Source: Erysipelothrix sp. HDW6C (GTDB taxonomy: Bacteria; Bacillota_I; Bacilli_A; Erysipelotrichales; Erysipelotrichaceae). From it: a stretch of DNA of 64,000 nucleotides. The position numbers and the translations under genes were made by a program. The DNA is taken from the NCBI RefSeq assembly GCF_011299615.1, contig NZ_CP049861.1, positions 992,001 to 1,056,000 on the forward strand. Reading direction: 5' to 3'. Position 1 is the first letter of the stretch. Each line of letters opens with the position of its first letter. Below are positions 17,218-25,725 of the stretch, piece after piece. Under the pieces are notes generated by a model. It was not told the DNA's origin. It worked only from the letters and a program-made list of their open reading frames with translations, and made no database searches.

Positions 17218-18021
17218 ATGCAGTTAGATGAACAACACCAAGCAGAACTTCTACGATTTCTTCACACTGACCCTCATATCAATCTTTTTTTGATTGGGGA
17301 TATCGATTTATTTGGGTTTGACGATACAATCCAACGTTATTACGGTCATTATAATGCCGATGGCAATCTTGTTGGTGTTATTTTTCGATTCCGTGAAGAA
17401 ACAATGCATCTTTATGCAACTCAGATAAGTGATACATTTATCACTCAAGCATACGAACTTTACGAACAAGAAGCATTTCCACGCATTATGGCTGGATCAA
17501 AAACGATGGCACTCATTGGTTCGAGGCTTGATGCAATTATTGGAAGTAAAGCTGCGTCAACAATGGCAGTTTACACTCCCAATAACCTAGAAATTGATAC
17601 ATCTGAAGTGAGTGTGCTTACGTCTGCGGACGCAGATGCAATTGTAGCACTGGAATCGCAAAGTTTCGGTGTTCGTGTTGGTGCACATGATCATGTGCGA
17701 ACAGAACTCCATCAAGGATTGCGTATTTCCTATGGATGGAAGATTGAGGGTAAATTAGTGAGTGTTGCAACCGCAACTGCAATGACATCTGACAGTGCCA
17801 TGATTATTGGCGTGTGTACAGACCGAGATTATATGAAGCAAGGGTTTGCCACAAAGGTTGTTAAAAGAATGAGTGATGAACTCTTGAAACAAGGAAAACA
17901 AGGTGTTCTTTTCTATACCAATCCTGCTGCAGCTTCGATTTATGAACGCTTAGGTTATGAGCCTTACGATACCTATTATATGTGCGAGTTAAAGCGTTCG
18001 GCATCGCACGCCAAAAAATAA
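17218..18021 (+). CDS. GNAT-family N-acetyltransferase, two-domain
   Basis: At 267 residues it has an N-terminal region typical of long Firmicutes GNATs (HTDPHINLFLIGDIDLFGF...) and a C-terminal acetyltransferase fold. The latter includes MIIGVCTDRDYMKQGFATKVVKRMSDELLKQGKQGVLFYTNPAAASIYERLGYEPYDTYYM, with the acetyl-CoA-binding pattern degenerate as R/K-x-x-G-x-A (MKQGFA). An extended -10 (TGcTATAAT, 17185-17193) and SD AAAGAGGA precede it. The acceptor substrate is unknown. Confidence 0.82.
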   Translation: MQLDEQHQAELLRFLHTDPHINLFLIGDIDLFGFDDTIQRYYGHYNADGNLVGVIFRFREETMHLYATQISDTFITQAYELYEQEAFPRIMAGSKTMALIGSRLDAIIGSKAASTMAVYTPNNLEIDTSEVSVLTSADADAIVALESQSFGVRVGAHDHVRTELHQGLRISYGWKIEGKLVSVATATAMTSDSAMIIGVCTDRDYMKQGFATKVVKRMSDELLKQGKQGVLFYTNPAAASIYERLGYEPYDTYYMCELKRSASHAKK

Positions 18022-18119
18022 TCAATGCGCTTACATCTTAAGAAGCTCAAAGAAGGAAGTTCTGTTCTTAAGGCATTCTTATGATATAATCAAGGTAAGA
18101 TTCAAAAGGAGGAATTTTA

Positions 18120-18839
18120 ATGGCAACACCACATATTAATGCGGAAAAAGGACAAATTGCGAAAGTTGTTCTCATGCCGGGTGATCCACTTCGTGCGAAG
18201 TTTATCGCCGAAACATTCTTAAAGGATGTCAAGCAGTTCAATGAAGTACGCAACATGTTTGGATACACAGGAACATACAACGACGTTGAAGTTTCAGTAA
18301 TGGGTTCAGGAATGGGACAACCAAGTATTGGTATCTACTCCTACGAACTGTACGACCAATTTGGAGTCGAAGCGATTATTCGTATTGGCTCTGCGGGCTC
18401 ATACAAAGACGGTGTTGATGTATACGACGTCGTGATCGCTGACAGTGCATATAGTGAGTCAAGTTTTGCAAAAGTAGCATTCGGTTATACAGAAGATGTC
18501 TTACTCCCAAGTGATACACTCAATGCTGCCTTAAAATCAAGTGCTGAGAAACTAGAAATTCCAATGCATGAAGCACGTGTACACTCTAGTGATGTGTTCT
18601 ATCGTGATTCTGGTAAAACATGGCAAGAACTTGAGCGTGAACATCAAGTAGCATGTGTTGAAATGGAATCATTTGCTCTTTTTGCAAATGCTAAGAAACT
18701 GGGCAAACACGCCGCATGTTTATTAACAATTTCGGATTCATTTGTTACCGAGGAAGTAACATCTGCTGAAGAACGCCAAAATTCATTCACTAAAATGATG
18801 GAAGTTGCTTTGGATACAGCATCAACCATTAATTTTTAA
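18120..18839 (+). CDS. deoD: Purine nucleoside phosphorylase, DeoD type
   Basis: The 239-residue product matches hexameric DeoD: ATPHINAEKGQIAKVVLMPGDPLRAKFIAE with phosphate-binding Gly/Arg, IIRIGSAGSY, VACVEMESFALF (ribose-contacting Met-Glu) and TISDSFVTEE with the catalytic Asp. It splits purine (deoxy)nucleosides with phosphate into base and (deoxy)ribose-1-phosphate. An extended -10 (TGaTATAAT, 18082-18090) and a strong AAAAGGAGG precede it. With the nucleoside importer, PsuG and xpt elsewhere in the window it supports active nucleoside salvage. Confidence 0.96.
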   Translation: MATPHINAEKGQIAKVVLMPGDPLRAKFIAETFLKDVKQFNEVRNMFGYTGTYNDVEVSVMGSGMGQPSIGIYSYELYDQFGVEAIIRIGSAGSYKDGVDVYDVVIADSAYSESSFAKVAFGYTEDVLLPSDTLNAALKSSAEKLEIPMHEARVHSSDVFYRDSGKTWQELEREHQVACVEMESFALFANAKKLGKHAACLLTISDSFVTEEVTSAEERQNSFTKMMEVALDTASTINF

Positions 18840-18862
18840 GACGATTTATTCGTCTTTTTTTT
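18838..18862 (+). terminator. Intrinsic terminator after deoD
   Basis: AAGACGA and TCGTCTT (18838-18844, 18850-18856) with a T run; the 5' arm overlaps the stop codon. Confidence 0.88.
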
Positions 18863-18885
18863 AGGGGATAGAATAGGATAGATTC

Positions 18886-20304
18886 ATGAACTCAGACAAA
18901 ATTAATAACATAAAAAAGTATGTTGGCATTGTGGGAGTATCTGTGCTGGTATTTGGAATACTCATCAATTACAACCTTTCATTCTATAGATTTATGAAAC
19001 AGATTCCGGTTATAGATATACTTGCCAATGGCATGAAGTTCACAACCGTGGGTAAAGACAAAGGAAAAGGGGTACCATTCACGTATAAAGATGATGCAAT
19101 CCATTACAATATCGTGAGAATCACACCTGAATATGAACTTGAAACTACGGTTAATGATTTTGATGGCCATAATATCAAAGAATTAAGGTATGTCCCCGTG
19201 CGCAATCATAATGATTATTGGGTTATGTATGGATATACAAATGAAGATGCCAAAGATACATCAATCAAAGACATCATTTATGAAACAAAACATAAAATGA
19301 TGAAACCCGTCAATGAAAAATATCTTTCCGGCGATCATTTTGTTGCACAAAACGATGATTTCAGGGACATTTTGTGGCAATACAAAATTAGCGATTTACA
19401 CTTTAATGCGGATGGTGTGTATTACGAAGATGAAGTAGCGTACTTTCCAGTCCAATTGACTGAAGGTCGAGAAGAGAATCAACGCCGTTTCAATGCGGTA
19501 TTATCAAATGCTTCGAATGGGTATGAATGGTATATGTATCCACCTTACGAGACGACTTCTGATTTGAGTTTGCAAAGAATATATTTTGATGGTACGAATA
19601 TACGTCTTCTTTATCCATATGAGCCACAAATGATACAAGACCCCAAAAAAGGCTGCATCATGAGTCGTTTAATCAATGATTATGCGGAACTAAGCGAGCA
19701 ATGCATTTTGTGGGATGAGTTAAAAACACCATGGGTTTCTTTAGATTCCAATGATGCGATGGTTGTGGGAGTTCAGGCAAAAAACACCAGAGACATTATT
19801 GGAACAAACCTGGAGACTTTATCAGATGGCGATGATTTTACATACCAACATATAATTCAAATACGAACAGTCGACGGTCGGGCTCGGACATATTCTGTAA
19901 GACAAACAAACGAAAGTCCCTTGGAATATACATTGTTTGATCATAAACTGATTGTGACAACACAAACAAAGCACGATATTGTAGTTATTGATACACAGAC
20001 TGACAAGGTTAATTCCTACGATTCATTAGCGAAGCTTCAGGATGTTTTTGATAGCGAAGGCATTAAATCCATGCTGGTAAATGTTGCATACCGCGAAGTC
20101 TATGACGCAACAGTGCACCAACCATTTGGTCGTACAATCGTATCGGATGCGCAACAAGTCCATGGTAATAGAGAGTATGATGATAAGGGAACGTTGCAGA
20201 AAGAAACAATTCTATTCTTTAGTAAGATGTCCGATATACGTTTAATACATGGGAGTTTCTCCAATGACAAATGGACTGAAGTTACTGTGATGTTTGAACG
20301 CTAA
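18886..20304 (+). CDS. Membrane-anchored paralogue of the anti-sigma ectodomain, without sigma-binding segment
   Basis: The 472-residue protein has only about 11 cytoplasmic residues, a membrane span (IKKYVGIVGVSVLVFGILINY, about 9-29) and an outside domain beginning SFYRFMKQIPVIDILANGMKF. This aligns with SFYVFAQEVPVLREISSLLRF of the protein at 4821-6392. The C-terminal blocks also match: YDSLAKLQDVFDSEGIKSMLVNV with YDTFTSLSEVQKWLNNKGIEALLVNV, and RLIHGSF...WTEV with RIISGSE...WREI. It lacks the roughly 40-residue cytoplasmic region of its paralogue and has no sigma gene beside it. It probably shares the same extracytoplasmic ligand or partner. The SD is AGGATAG; it directly follows the deoD terminator. 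Confidence 0.7.
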   Translation: MNSDKINNIKKYVGIVGVSVLVFGILINYNLSFYRFMKQIPVIDILANGMKFTTVGKDKGKGVPFTYKDDAIHYNIVRITPEYELETTVNDFDGHNIKELRYVPVRNHNDYWVMYGYTNEDAKDTSIKDIIYETKHKMMKPVNEKYLSGDHFVAQNDDFRDILWQYKISDLHFNADGVYYEDEVAYFPVQLTEGREENQRRFNAVLSNASNGYEWYMYPPYETTSDLSLQRIYFDGTNIRLLYPYEPQMIQDPKKGCIMSRLINDYAELSEQCILWDELKTPWVSLDSNDAMVVGVQAKNTRDIIGTNLETLSDGDDFTYQHIIQIRTVDGRARTYSVRQTNESPLEYTLFDHKLIVTTQTKHDIVVIDTQTDKVNSYDSLAKLQDVFDSEGIKSMLVNVAYREVYDATVHQPFGRTIVSDAQQVHGNREYDDKGTLQKETILFFSKMSDIRLIHGSFSNDKWTEVTVMFER

Positions 20305-20349
20305 ATTCTTTAATAATTGTGCACGTTCAGTGATGAAATAGCATAGTAA

Positions 20350-20378
20350 TTGTTTGATTGAACATGAATGAATATAAT
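20350..20378 (+). promoter_or_regulatory. Predicted promoter of a non-coding transcript
   Basis: TTGTTT (20350-20355), a 17-base spacer and TATAAT (20373-20378) form a near-ideal promoter with no ORF downstream before a terminator at 20604-20632. Confidence 0.55.
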
Positions 20379-20384
20379 GGAATT

Positions 20385-20632
20385 AGCATACATCAATACT
20401 GAGAGTTGTATGCAGGAATGCTGCATTAAATAGTTTCATTATGTTTGCGCGTCAAGTCCCCGAGAACGGCATCTATAATGACTCTATAATATTTACGTAT
20501 CTGGCACCATTGATCTGATCCTTTCGAATAACTCCCTGTTAGTAGAGAACATGGTAACAATAATAATGAACCATGAGATTCGCTGGATACGTAAATGTTC
20601 TTAAAAAGACTGAAATAACGCAGTCTTTTTTT
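20385..20632 (+). ncRNA. Candidate structured non-coding RNA (about 250 nt), class unknown
   Basis: Downstream of a good promoter lie several structures. The hairpin GCATACA...TGTATGC lies near 20387-20413. A long-range stem pairs ATTTACGTATC (20491-20501) with GATACGTAAAT (20586-20596) and extends by TGGC/GCTG. An internal CATGGT...ACCATG hairpin follows. The transcript ends in a classic intrinsic terminator AAAAGACTG/CAGTCTTTT (20604-20612, 20621-20629) with Ts. Two TATAAT boxes inside (20474-20479, 20485-20490) could start a shorter, 6S-sized form. I could not match SRP RNA, RNase P RNA, tmRNA, T-box or common riboswitch motifs. A 6S-like role is possible but unproven. Confidence 0.5.
20604..20632 (+). 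terminator. Intrinsic terminator of the candidate RNA
   Basis: A nine-base stem AAAAGACTG/CAGTCTTTT with loop AAATAACG and a T run. Confidence 0.88.
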
Positions 20633-20651
20633 GTGTCAAAACTCAATCGTT

Positions 20652-20661
20652 TACATTTGTA
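20652..20661. promoter_or_regulatory. cop box 1 (CopY-type operator)
   Basis: TACATTTGTA fits the CopY-family box TACANNTGTA and lies upstream of the predicted copZ promoter. Confidence 0.72.
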
Positions 20662-20681
20662 AATTAATTCGGTTGAAATGC

Positions 20682-20710
20682 TTGCGCTCATTAAAAAGAT
20701 ATGATAGACT
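20682..20710 (+). promoter_or_regulatory. Predicted copZA promoter
   Basis: TTGCGC (20682-20687), a 17-base spacer and TAGACT (20705-20710) lie between the two cop boxes. Confidence 0.45.
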
Positions 20711-20719
20711 ACAAATGTA
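20710..20719. promoter_or_regulatory. cop box 2 (CopY-type operator)
   Basis: TACAAATGTA fits TACANNTGTA and overlaps the end of the -10 box, where a bound repressor would block transcription. No copY gene is in the window. Confidence 0.72.
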
Positions 20720-20744
20720 AACGAACTACAAGGAGGTTACGAAA

Positions 20745-20945
20745 ATGGAAAAAGAATTTAAAGTAAATGGTATGACATGTGGCGGCTGTGTTCGACATGT
20801 AACTCATGCACTCAATGAACTTGAAGGCGTATCGAATGTCAATGTCGATTTAGAAACTGGGATTGCGAAAGTTGTCGTAAGTGAAACTGTTACTGACGAC
20901 CAAATCGTAAATGCAGTTAAAGAAAGTGGCTATTCAGTTCAATAG
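20745..20945 (+). CDS. copZ: CopZ-type copper chaperone (single HMA domain)
   Basis: A 66-residue protein that is one HMA domain: KEFKVNGMTCGGCVRHV carries the metal-binding CxxC (Cys-Gly-Gly-Cys), then ALNELEGVSNVNVDLETGIAKVVV and the closing ESGYSVQ. It is expected to bind Cu(I) and hand it to CopA, which follows after 22 bases. The SD is AAGGAGG. Two cop boxes upstream point to copper-induced expression through a CopY-type repressor. Confidence 0.92.
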   Translation: MEKEFKVNGMTCGGCVRHVTHALNELEGVSNVNVDLETGIAKVVVSETVTDDQIVNAVKESGYSVQ

Positions 20946-20967
20946 TTAACGTCCAGAGGTAAAAGGT

Positions 20968-23421
20968 ATGTCAACAAAAACATTTGATATAACAGGAATG
21001 ACATGTTCGTCATGTCAAACTCATGTTGAAAAAGCAATCGCCAAGGTTGACGGTGTTTCATCCGTCGATGTCAACTTGGTTACCAATAAAGCCAGTGTCA
21101 CGATGGATGATACCGTTGCTGATTCAGAAATTGTGGCCGCAGTTGAAAAAAGTGGCTATGGTGTTGCTGAACAAGCAATCAACAAATCTGTTGATTTGAA
21201 AATCACAGATATGACATGTTCATCGTGTGTTGCCAATGTCGAAGGGGCGCTTAATGCCCTCGACGGTGTGTCATCTGCACGCGTGAATCTCATCACTGAA
21301 AAAGCTCATGTCGACTATAATCCTAATGAAATTAAACTGGTAGATATTATTGCTGCAGTTGAGGGGCAAGGATATGGTGCGGTTCGTATGGAAGATGTAG
21401 TAGCGCTGGATGATGATGAGATCAAGAAAGCACATCAAAAAGAAAAGAATGGTGTTCTAATTGGTTTGATCTTGGCCGCAATTATGCTGTATATCACCAT
21501 GGGTCAAATGTTTGCCGTAAAATTACCAATGCCTCGGTTTGTTGACGCAACATTAAGCCCTGTAAGTTATACAATTGTGCAATGGCTTATTACGATCCCT
21601 GTGTTATGGGTTAATCGTGATTACTATCGCCGTGGGTTTAAGACCTTATTCAATAAGTCACCAAACATGGATACTTTGGTTGCCATCGGGACAGGTGCAG
21701 CTGTTGTTTACAGTCTCTATGGAACCATTCGTATCTTTGCTGGAGAACATCATTATGCCCACCACCTCTATCTAGAGACGGCTGTTGTTATCCTAGCACT
21801 CATCAGTTTGGGTAAATATTTTGAATCCGTTAGCAAGTCAAAAACGTCTTCAGCAATTAAAGCATTGCTCAATCTCAAGCCAAAATCCGCAATCTTATTG
21901 CGAGATGGCCAAGAAATTGAAATTGATGTTGATGAAATCAGTATTGGCGATCATCTTGTTGTTAAACCAGGGTCTTCAATTCCTATGGATGGTCGTGTTG
22001 TTGAAGGTCACAGTAGTGTTGATGAGGCCATGTTGACGGGTGAGAGTATGCCGGTTGATAAGGAAATTGGTGACGATGTCGTCATGGGAACCATGAACAT
22101 CAATGGTCGCTTGATTGTTGAAGCAACAGTCAACAATGAGGATACAAAACTCGCTAAAATTGTTGAACTTGTAGAGAATGCACAAAATGAAAAAGCTCCG
22201 ATTTCAAAAGTTGCTGATAAAGTGTCGGGCATCTTTGTTCCGATTGTCATCTTGATCTCAATTATTTCCGGTCTCTTCTGGTTTTTCTACAGTGGAGATG
22301 TTGAAATGAGTTTGACTGTCTTTGTAACAGTGCTCGTTATTGCATGTCCGTGTGCATTGGGTCTTGCAACACCGACTGCAATAATGGTTGGAACCGGTGT
22401 TGGTGCTCAAAACGGAATTTTCATCAAGTCAGCAGAATCTCTTGAAGAAGCATCGCATATCCAAACGGTAGTCTTCGATAAAACAGGAACGCTGACATAT
22501 GGTGAACCTGTTGTTACTGATATCGTATCCAATGAATATGACGATCATGATTTGATGACAATTGTTGGATCCATTGAACGCATGTCAGAGCATCCTCTTG
22601 CTCAAGCACTTGTGAGAGGTGCGGAAGAGATGGATGTTACCTTTGCACCCGTAGATCAATTTGAAGCACTCATCGGTCGTGGTGTTGAAGGACTTTATGA
22701 TGGAAAGAAACTCTATATCGGTAATGAAAAATTAATGCGTGAAACACTCAGTGATTATTCAGCATATGCCGGTGCAATCACAGGTTATGCACGTCATGGA
22801 AAAACAGCAATGATTGTTTCATTTGATGGAAGGGTGATTGGTGTTGTAGCAGTGGCTGATACTATTAAAGATGAAGCCATTGAAACAGTTGCTGCCCTTA
22901 AACGTATGAATATTGATGTTGTTATGATGACTGGTGACCATAAAGATACTGCGAAAGCAATAGCCGACCAAATTGGAATAACACATGTTTTATCAGAAAT
23001 ATTACCAGACGAAAAAGCAAGTAATATTAAATTGATTCAGGACGAAGGTAAAAAGGTAATGATGGTTGGCGATGGTATTAATGATGCAATTGCGCTTGTT
23101 CAAAGTGACGTAGGAATTGCCGTTGGAACGGGAACTGATGTTGCCATTGAGTCTGCGAAGATTGTTCTCATGAAGGATAATATCAAAGATGTTGTAAATG
23201 CACTTGCGTTGAGTAAAGCAACCATGAGAAATATCAAGCAAAACCTATTCTGGGCCTTTGCTTACAATGTTATTGGAATTCCCTTTGCGATGGGGCTATT
23301 CAAACTCCTCTTCAATGGTCCAATGTTGGATCCTATGATTGCGGGAGCAGCAATGGCATTCTCATCCGTATCGGTTGTGGCCAATGCATTGAGATTACGC
23401 CGTTTTAAAATGAAAGTATAA
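20968..23421 (+). CDS. copA: Copper-exporting P1B-type ATPase with two HMA domains
   Basis: The 817-residue protein has two N-terminal HMA domains (GMTCSSC near 10-15, DMTCSSC near 80-85), eight expected membrane spans, actuator motif [10 protein letters not shown], the transport-site CPC in [12 protein letters not shown], phosphorylation motif [11 protein letters not shown], and SEHPLAQAL in the nucleotide domain. It closes with [14 protein letters not shown] and [31 protein letters not shown]. The Ile in [10 protein letters not shown] replaces the usual Pro of GDGINDAPAL, a mild oddity. The pump exports Cu(I) across the membrane and partners with CopZ. Start by SD AGAGGTAAAAGG. Confidence 0.95.
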   Translation: MSTKTFDITGMTCSSCQTHVEKAIAKVDGVSSVDVNLVTNKASVTMDDTVADSEIVAAVEKSGYGVAEQAINKSVDLKITDMTCSSCVANVEGALNALDGVSSARVNLITEKAHVDYNPNEIKLVDIIAAVEGQGYGAVRMEDVVALDDDEIKKAHQKEKNGVLIGLILAAIMLYITMGQMFAVKLPMPRFVDATLSPVSYTIVQWLITIPVLWVNRDYYRRGFKTLFNKSPNMDTLVAIGTGAAVVYSLYGTIRIFAGEHHYAHHLYLETAVVILALISLGKYFESVSKSKTSSAIKALLNLKPKSAILLRDGQEIEIDVDEISIGDHLVVKPGSSIPMDGRVVEGHSSVDEAMLTGESMPVDKEIGDDVVMGTMNINGRLIVEATVNNEDTKLAKIVELVENAQNEKAPISKVADKVSGIFVPIVILISIISGLFWFFYSGDVEMSLTVFVTVLVIACPCALGLATPTAIMVGTGVGAQNGIFIKSAESLEEASHIQTVVFDKTGTLTYGEPVVTDIVSNEYDDHDLMTIVGSIERMSEHPLAQALVRGAEEMDVTFAPVDQFEALIGRGVEGLYDGKKLYIGNEKLMRETLSDYSAYAGAITGYARHGKTAMIVSFDGRVIGVVAVADTIKDEAIETVAALKRMNIDVVMMTGDHKDTAKAIADQIGITHVLSEILPDEKASNIKLIQDEGKKVMMVGDGINDAIALVQSDVGIAVGTGTDVAIESAKIVLMKDNIKDVVNALALSKATMRNIKQNLFWAFAYNVIGIPFAMGLFKLLFNGPMLDPMIAGAAMAFSSVSVVANALRLRRFKMKV

Positions 23422-23423
23422 GA

Positions 23424-23472
23424 AAAAGTGTGGGTTAAGGAACTGAATTGGTTCCTTAATTCACACTTTTCT
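23424..23472. terminator. Bidirectional terminator between copA and the ABC operon
   Basis: AAAAGTGTG...CACACTTTT enclosing GTTAAGGAAC...GTTCCTTAA gives a long imperfect stem with A and T tracts on both sides, serving the two convergent operons. Confidence 0.85.
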
Positions 23473-23476
23473 ATTT

Positions 23477-24625
23477 TTATGATTGTGTATTTATTTTTGC
23501 ATTGACAGTCTTGAATGATTTCTCAGAGGAAATAACAAGTGCGACTGCAACTAATACAACAGCGAATACGATTTGAATGAGGAATGGCATTGCGAGATCG
23601 CCGAAGGATGTAAGACCATCGTTGATTCTTTGTGTAACCTCAATGTTCCAATATAGTGGGAAAAGTTTCGAGATATTTACGATGGTTGCGTTCATCAAGT
23701 ATTGGGGAACGAATACTCCAGATATAAAGGATAGACCGAGAGTTGTTGAGTTTAACACAGCAACTCTCATTGAAGGAGATAATGCAAATTTACTGATTAA
23801 GAATGCAAGTGATAGAATTACGATGAAGAATACGTAGGAATTGAGAAAGTGCAGACCCAGTGTTGCGGGATTAAGATAATCCTTCAATACAATCACTGTA
23901 ATAATCTTCGTAACAACCCACAAGACATTGCCAATCAATACAATGCCAAACATGAGTTGAAGTGTTTGTTTGCGTGTTGATGTTGCTGAAATTGCGGAAC
24001 GCATTTTGATGCTTGTTTGATTGAAGATAATAAGCAGCATCGTGACAACTGTAAGTACTGTCAGCATATCAGGGTAGAGTTCGAGCGTAAAGAATCGCTC
24101 TGCAACTCCGCTGTTGTCTTGAACAGTATCAATAACTGAAACATTATTTGCATTAACAAGTGATGTCTGAACCATGTGAATCGATTCATCCAGTGAATAC
24201 CCATTATTGTAAAGACTTGCAACTGCATTTAGGTATTCATTCACATACGAGTCTGCAATATATCCAGAAGCGTTATCGTAGATCATTTGTGATTGGATGG
24301 ATTCTGTTTGGAAAGTTTCACTAAAGTTTGCTGGGATTGTCATTGCGAAGCTTATTTCATGATAGAAAATCAAATTTTCGAACTGCGCTTCGGTTGCCTC
24401 GACAAATTCAACACGTCCATCAAGGTAATCGAGAAGACCCTTTGAAAGGTTGCTATTATCAAGGTTGACAACACTTATTTTTGGAATGGCATTGGTAAAC
24501 GCAGATTCTTGCGATTGTGCGTCAGCGCGAGCGACAAACATGAAGGCAACAAACATTATCATAGGCAGGATAAGTGCTGTTTTTTTGCGCCATGTTGTAC
24601 GCATGAGGGTTTTAAATACTATCAT
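23477..24625 (-). CDS. ABC-2 type permease (second permease of the exporter)
   Basis: A 382-residue membrane protein. It has one N-terminal span (LILPMIMFVAFMFVARA), a 150-residue outside domain (VVNLDNSNLSKGLLDYLDGRVEFVEAT..., typical of YhgE/ABC-2 permeases) and five or six C-terminal spans. It overlaps the preceding permease gene by 14 bases and forms a three-gene exporter with it and the ATPase. The cargo is unknown; bacitracin-, lantibiotic- or lipid-type substrates are common for this arrangement next to a two-component system. Confidence 0.83.
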   Translation of the reverse strand: MIVFKTLMRTTWRKKTALILPMIMFVAFMFVARADAQSQESAFTNAIPKISVVNLDNSNLSKGLLDYLDGRVEFVEATEAQFENLIFYHEISFAMTIPANFSETFQTESIQSQMIYDNASGYIADSYVNEYLNAVASLYNNGYSLDESIHMVQTSLVNANNVSVIDTVQDNSGVAERFFTLELYPDMLTVLTVVTMLLIIFNQTSIKMRSAISATSTRKQTLQLMFGIVLIGNVLWVVTKIITVIVLKDYLNPATLGLHFLNSYVFFIVILSLAFLISKFALSPSMRVAVLNSTTLGLSFISGVFVPQYLMNATIVNISKLFPLYWNIEVTQRINDGLTSFGDLAMPFLIQIVFAVVLVAVALVISSEKSFKTVNAKINTQS

Positions 24626-25724
24626 AAGAAACTACCTTTAACTTTCTATACGTGAGGATGGCAAGAATAAGCGCCATTCCAAGAAGAATTCCAATATTCG
24701 TAAATGCTTGAGCATTTTTTCCTGTTAATGTCGCGAGATGGAAATTATCAGAAATGAGTGCTGATGGATTTAGCATTGATATAACTGGTGAAACATTGTC
24801 GATTGCTGTACGAACGGATGTTGACATCATTCCAGAGAGGAATCCACAGAGAACACCGAATCCAGAAATGAAGTTAGCACGCTGTGCGCTTCCACCTTTG
24901 ATGAAGACACTCGCTGCGTATCCAAAGCAGATTGAGAATAAGCCACCGGCAAGTGCAGTTGCGGCAATGATTCCGTAATTGTCACCCATAGGTACATTGA
25001 GAGCAAATTTTAGGAAGAGGAAATGAATGATAAATTCGATCATGAAGATTAGATACACGACCGCAATATCTAAACCAAGTAAACGAAGTTTGGGTGTTGG
25101 GGCAACATTAGTTCGAATCCCCAATGCCGATACATCGGCTTGGAGGTACTCACCACTTTTTGTTCCCCATTGTGAAGCATAGATACACAGCATTGCGATT
25201 GTCGTATACATATGGATGGTGAAGATTGCATCACTGCCATTTTCAGCAGAGTTTGTTGTGAATTGGTGTGCTTCTGTAAGAGATGCGATGAACTCTGGGG
25301 TCAGACGTTCGGGGTTTGTTTGTGCAATCGTTTGAATCATCGCTTGCTTGCTGTTGAAGTTATTGAGTGCATTGTTGAGGACTGTCGTCATGGTGGTTGC
25401 TTTTTTTATTGAGACTTTGAAACTACCATCGAACTCAATGAACGCCATTGTTTCGTCATTTTCAAGGGATGCTTGTGCATCTGCTGAATTCTCAAACGTA
25501 TGAATTTCAATAAGCCCAACTTCGTCACTCAGAATGGTTAAAAAGTCATTCGCAGGAGCGTTGTCAATGGATACAATCGCGACGGGATAGCGGGTTGTTT
25601 TTTCAACTGTGAGTGCGTCTCTTAGAACGACATTGAAGAGGCTTGCAAGAATCATAGGGAATATTAAGGTCCAAAAGATAAGTGCTTTATCTTTGATAAT
25701 TGTTTTGAATCGGTATTTAAACAT
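24612..25724 (-). CDS. ABC-2 type permease (first permease of the exporter)
   Basis: The product starts MFKYRFKTIIKDKALIFWTLIFPMILASLF, a typical ABC-2 permease N-terminus, has an outside loop (about 45-165) and six C-terminal spans, giving 370 residues. The open frame extends to 25811, but those codons overlap the ATPase. The ATG at 25724 lies one base beyond the ATPase stop, so 25724 is preferred. The second permease follows with overlap. The pair presumably forms a heterodimeric channel. Confidence 0.83.
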   Translation of the reverse strand: MFKYRFKTIIKDKALIFWTLIFPMILASLFNVVLRDALTVEKTTRYPVAIVSIDNAPANDFLTILSDEVGLIEIHTFENSADAQASLENDETMAFIEFDGSFKVSIKKATTMTTVLNNALNNFNSKQAMIQTIAQTNPERLTPEFIASLTEAHQFTTNSAENGSDAIFTIHMYTTIAMLCIYASQWGTKSGEYLQADVSALGIRTNVAPTPKLRLLGLDIAVVYLIFMIEFIIHFLFLKFALNVPMGDNYGIIAATALAGGLFSICFGYAASVFIKGGSAQRANFISGFGVLCGFLSGMMSTSVRTAIDNVSPVISMLNPSALISDNFHLATLTGKNAQAFTNIGILLGMALILAILTYRKLKVVSYDSI

Positions 25725-25725
25725 A

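Noticed and set aside
18022-18035. cre-like TCAATGCGCTTACA upstream of deoD
   Set aside because: Two mismatches in the fixed positions and location 50 bases upstream of an extended -10; too weak to call.
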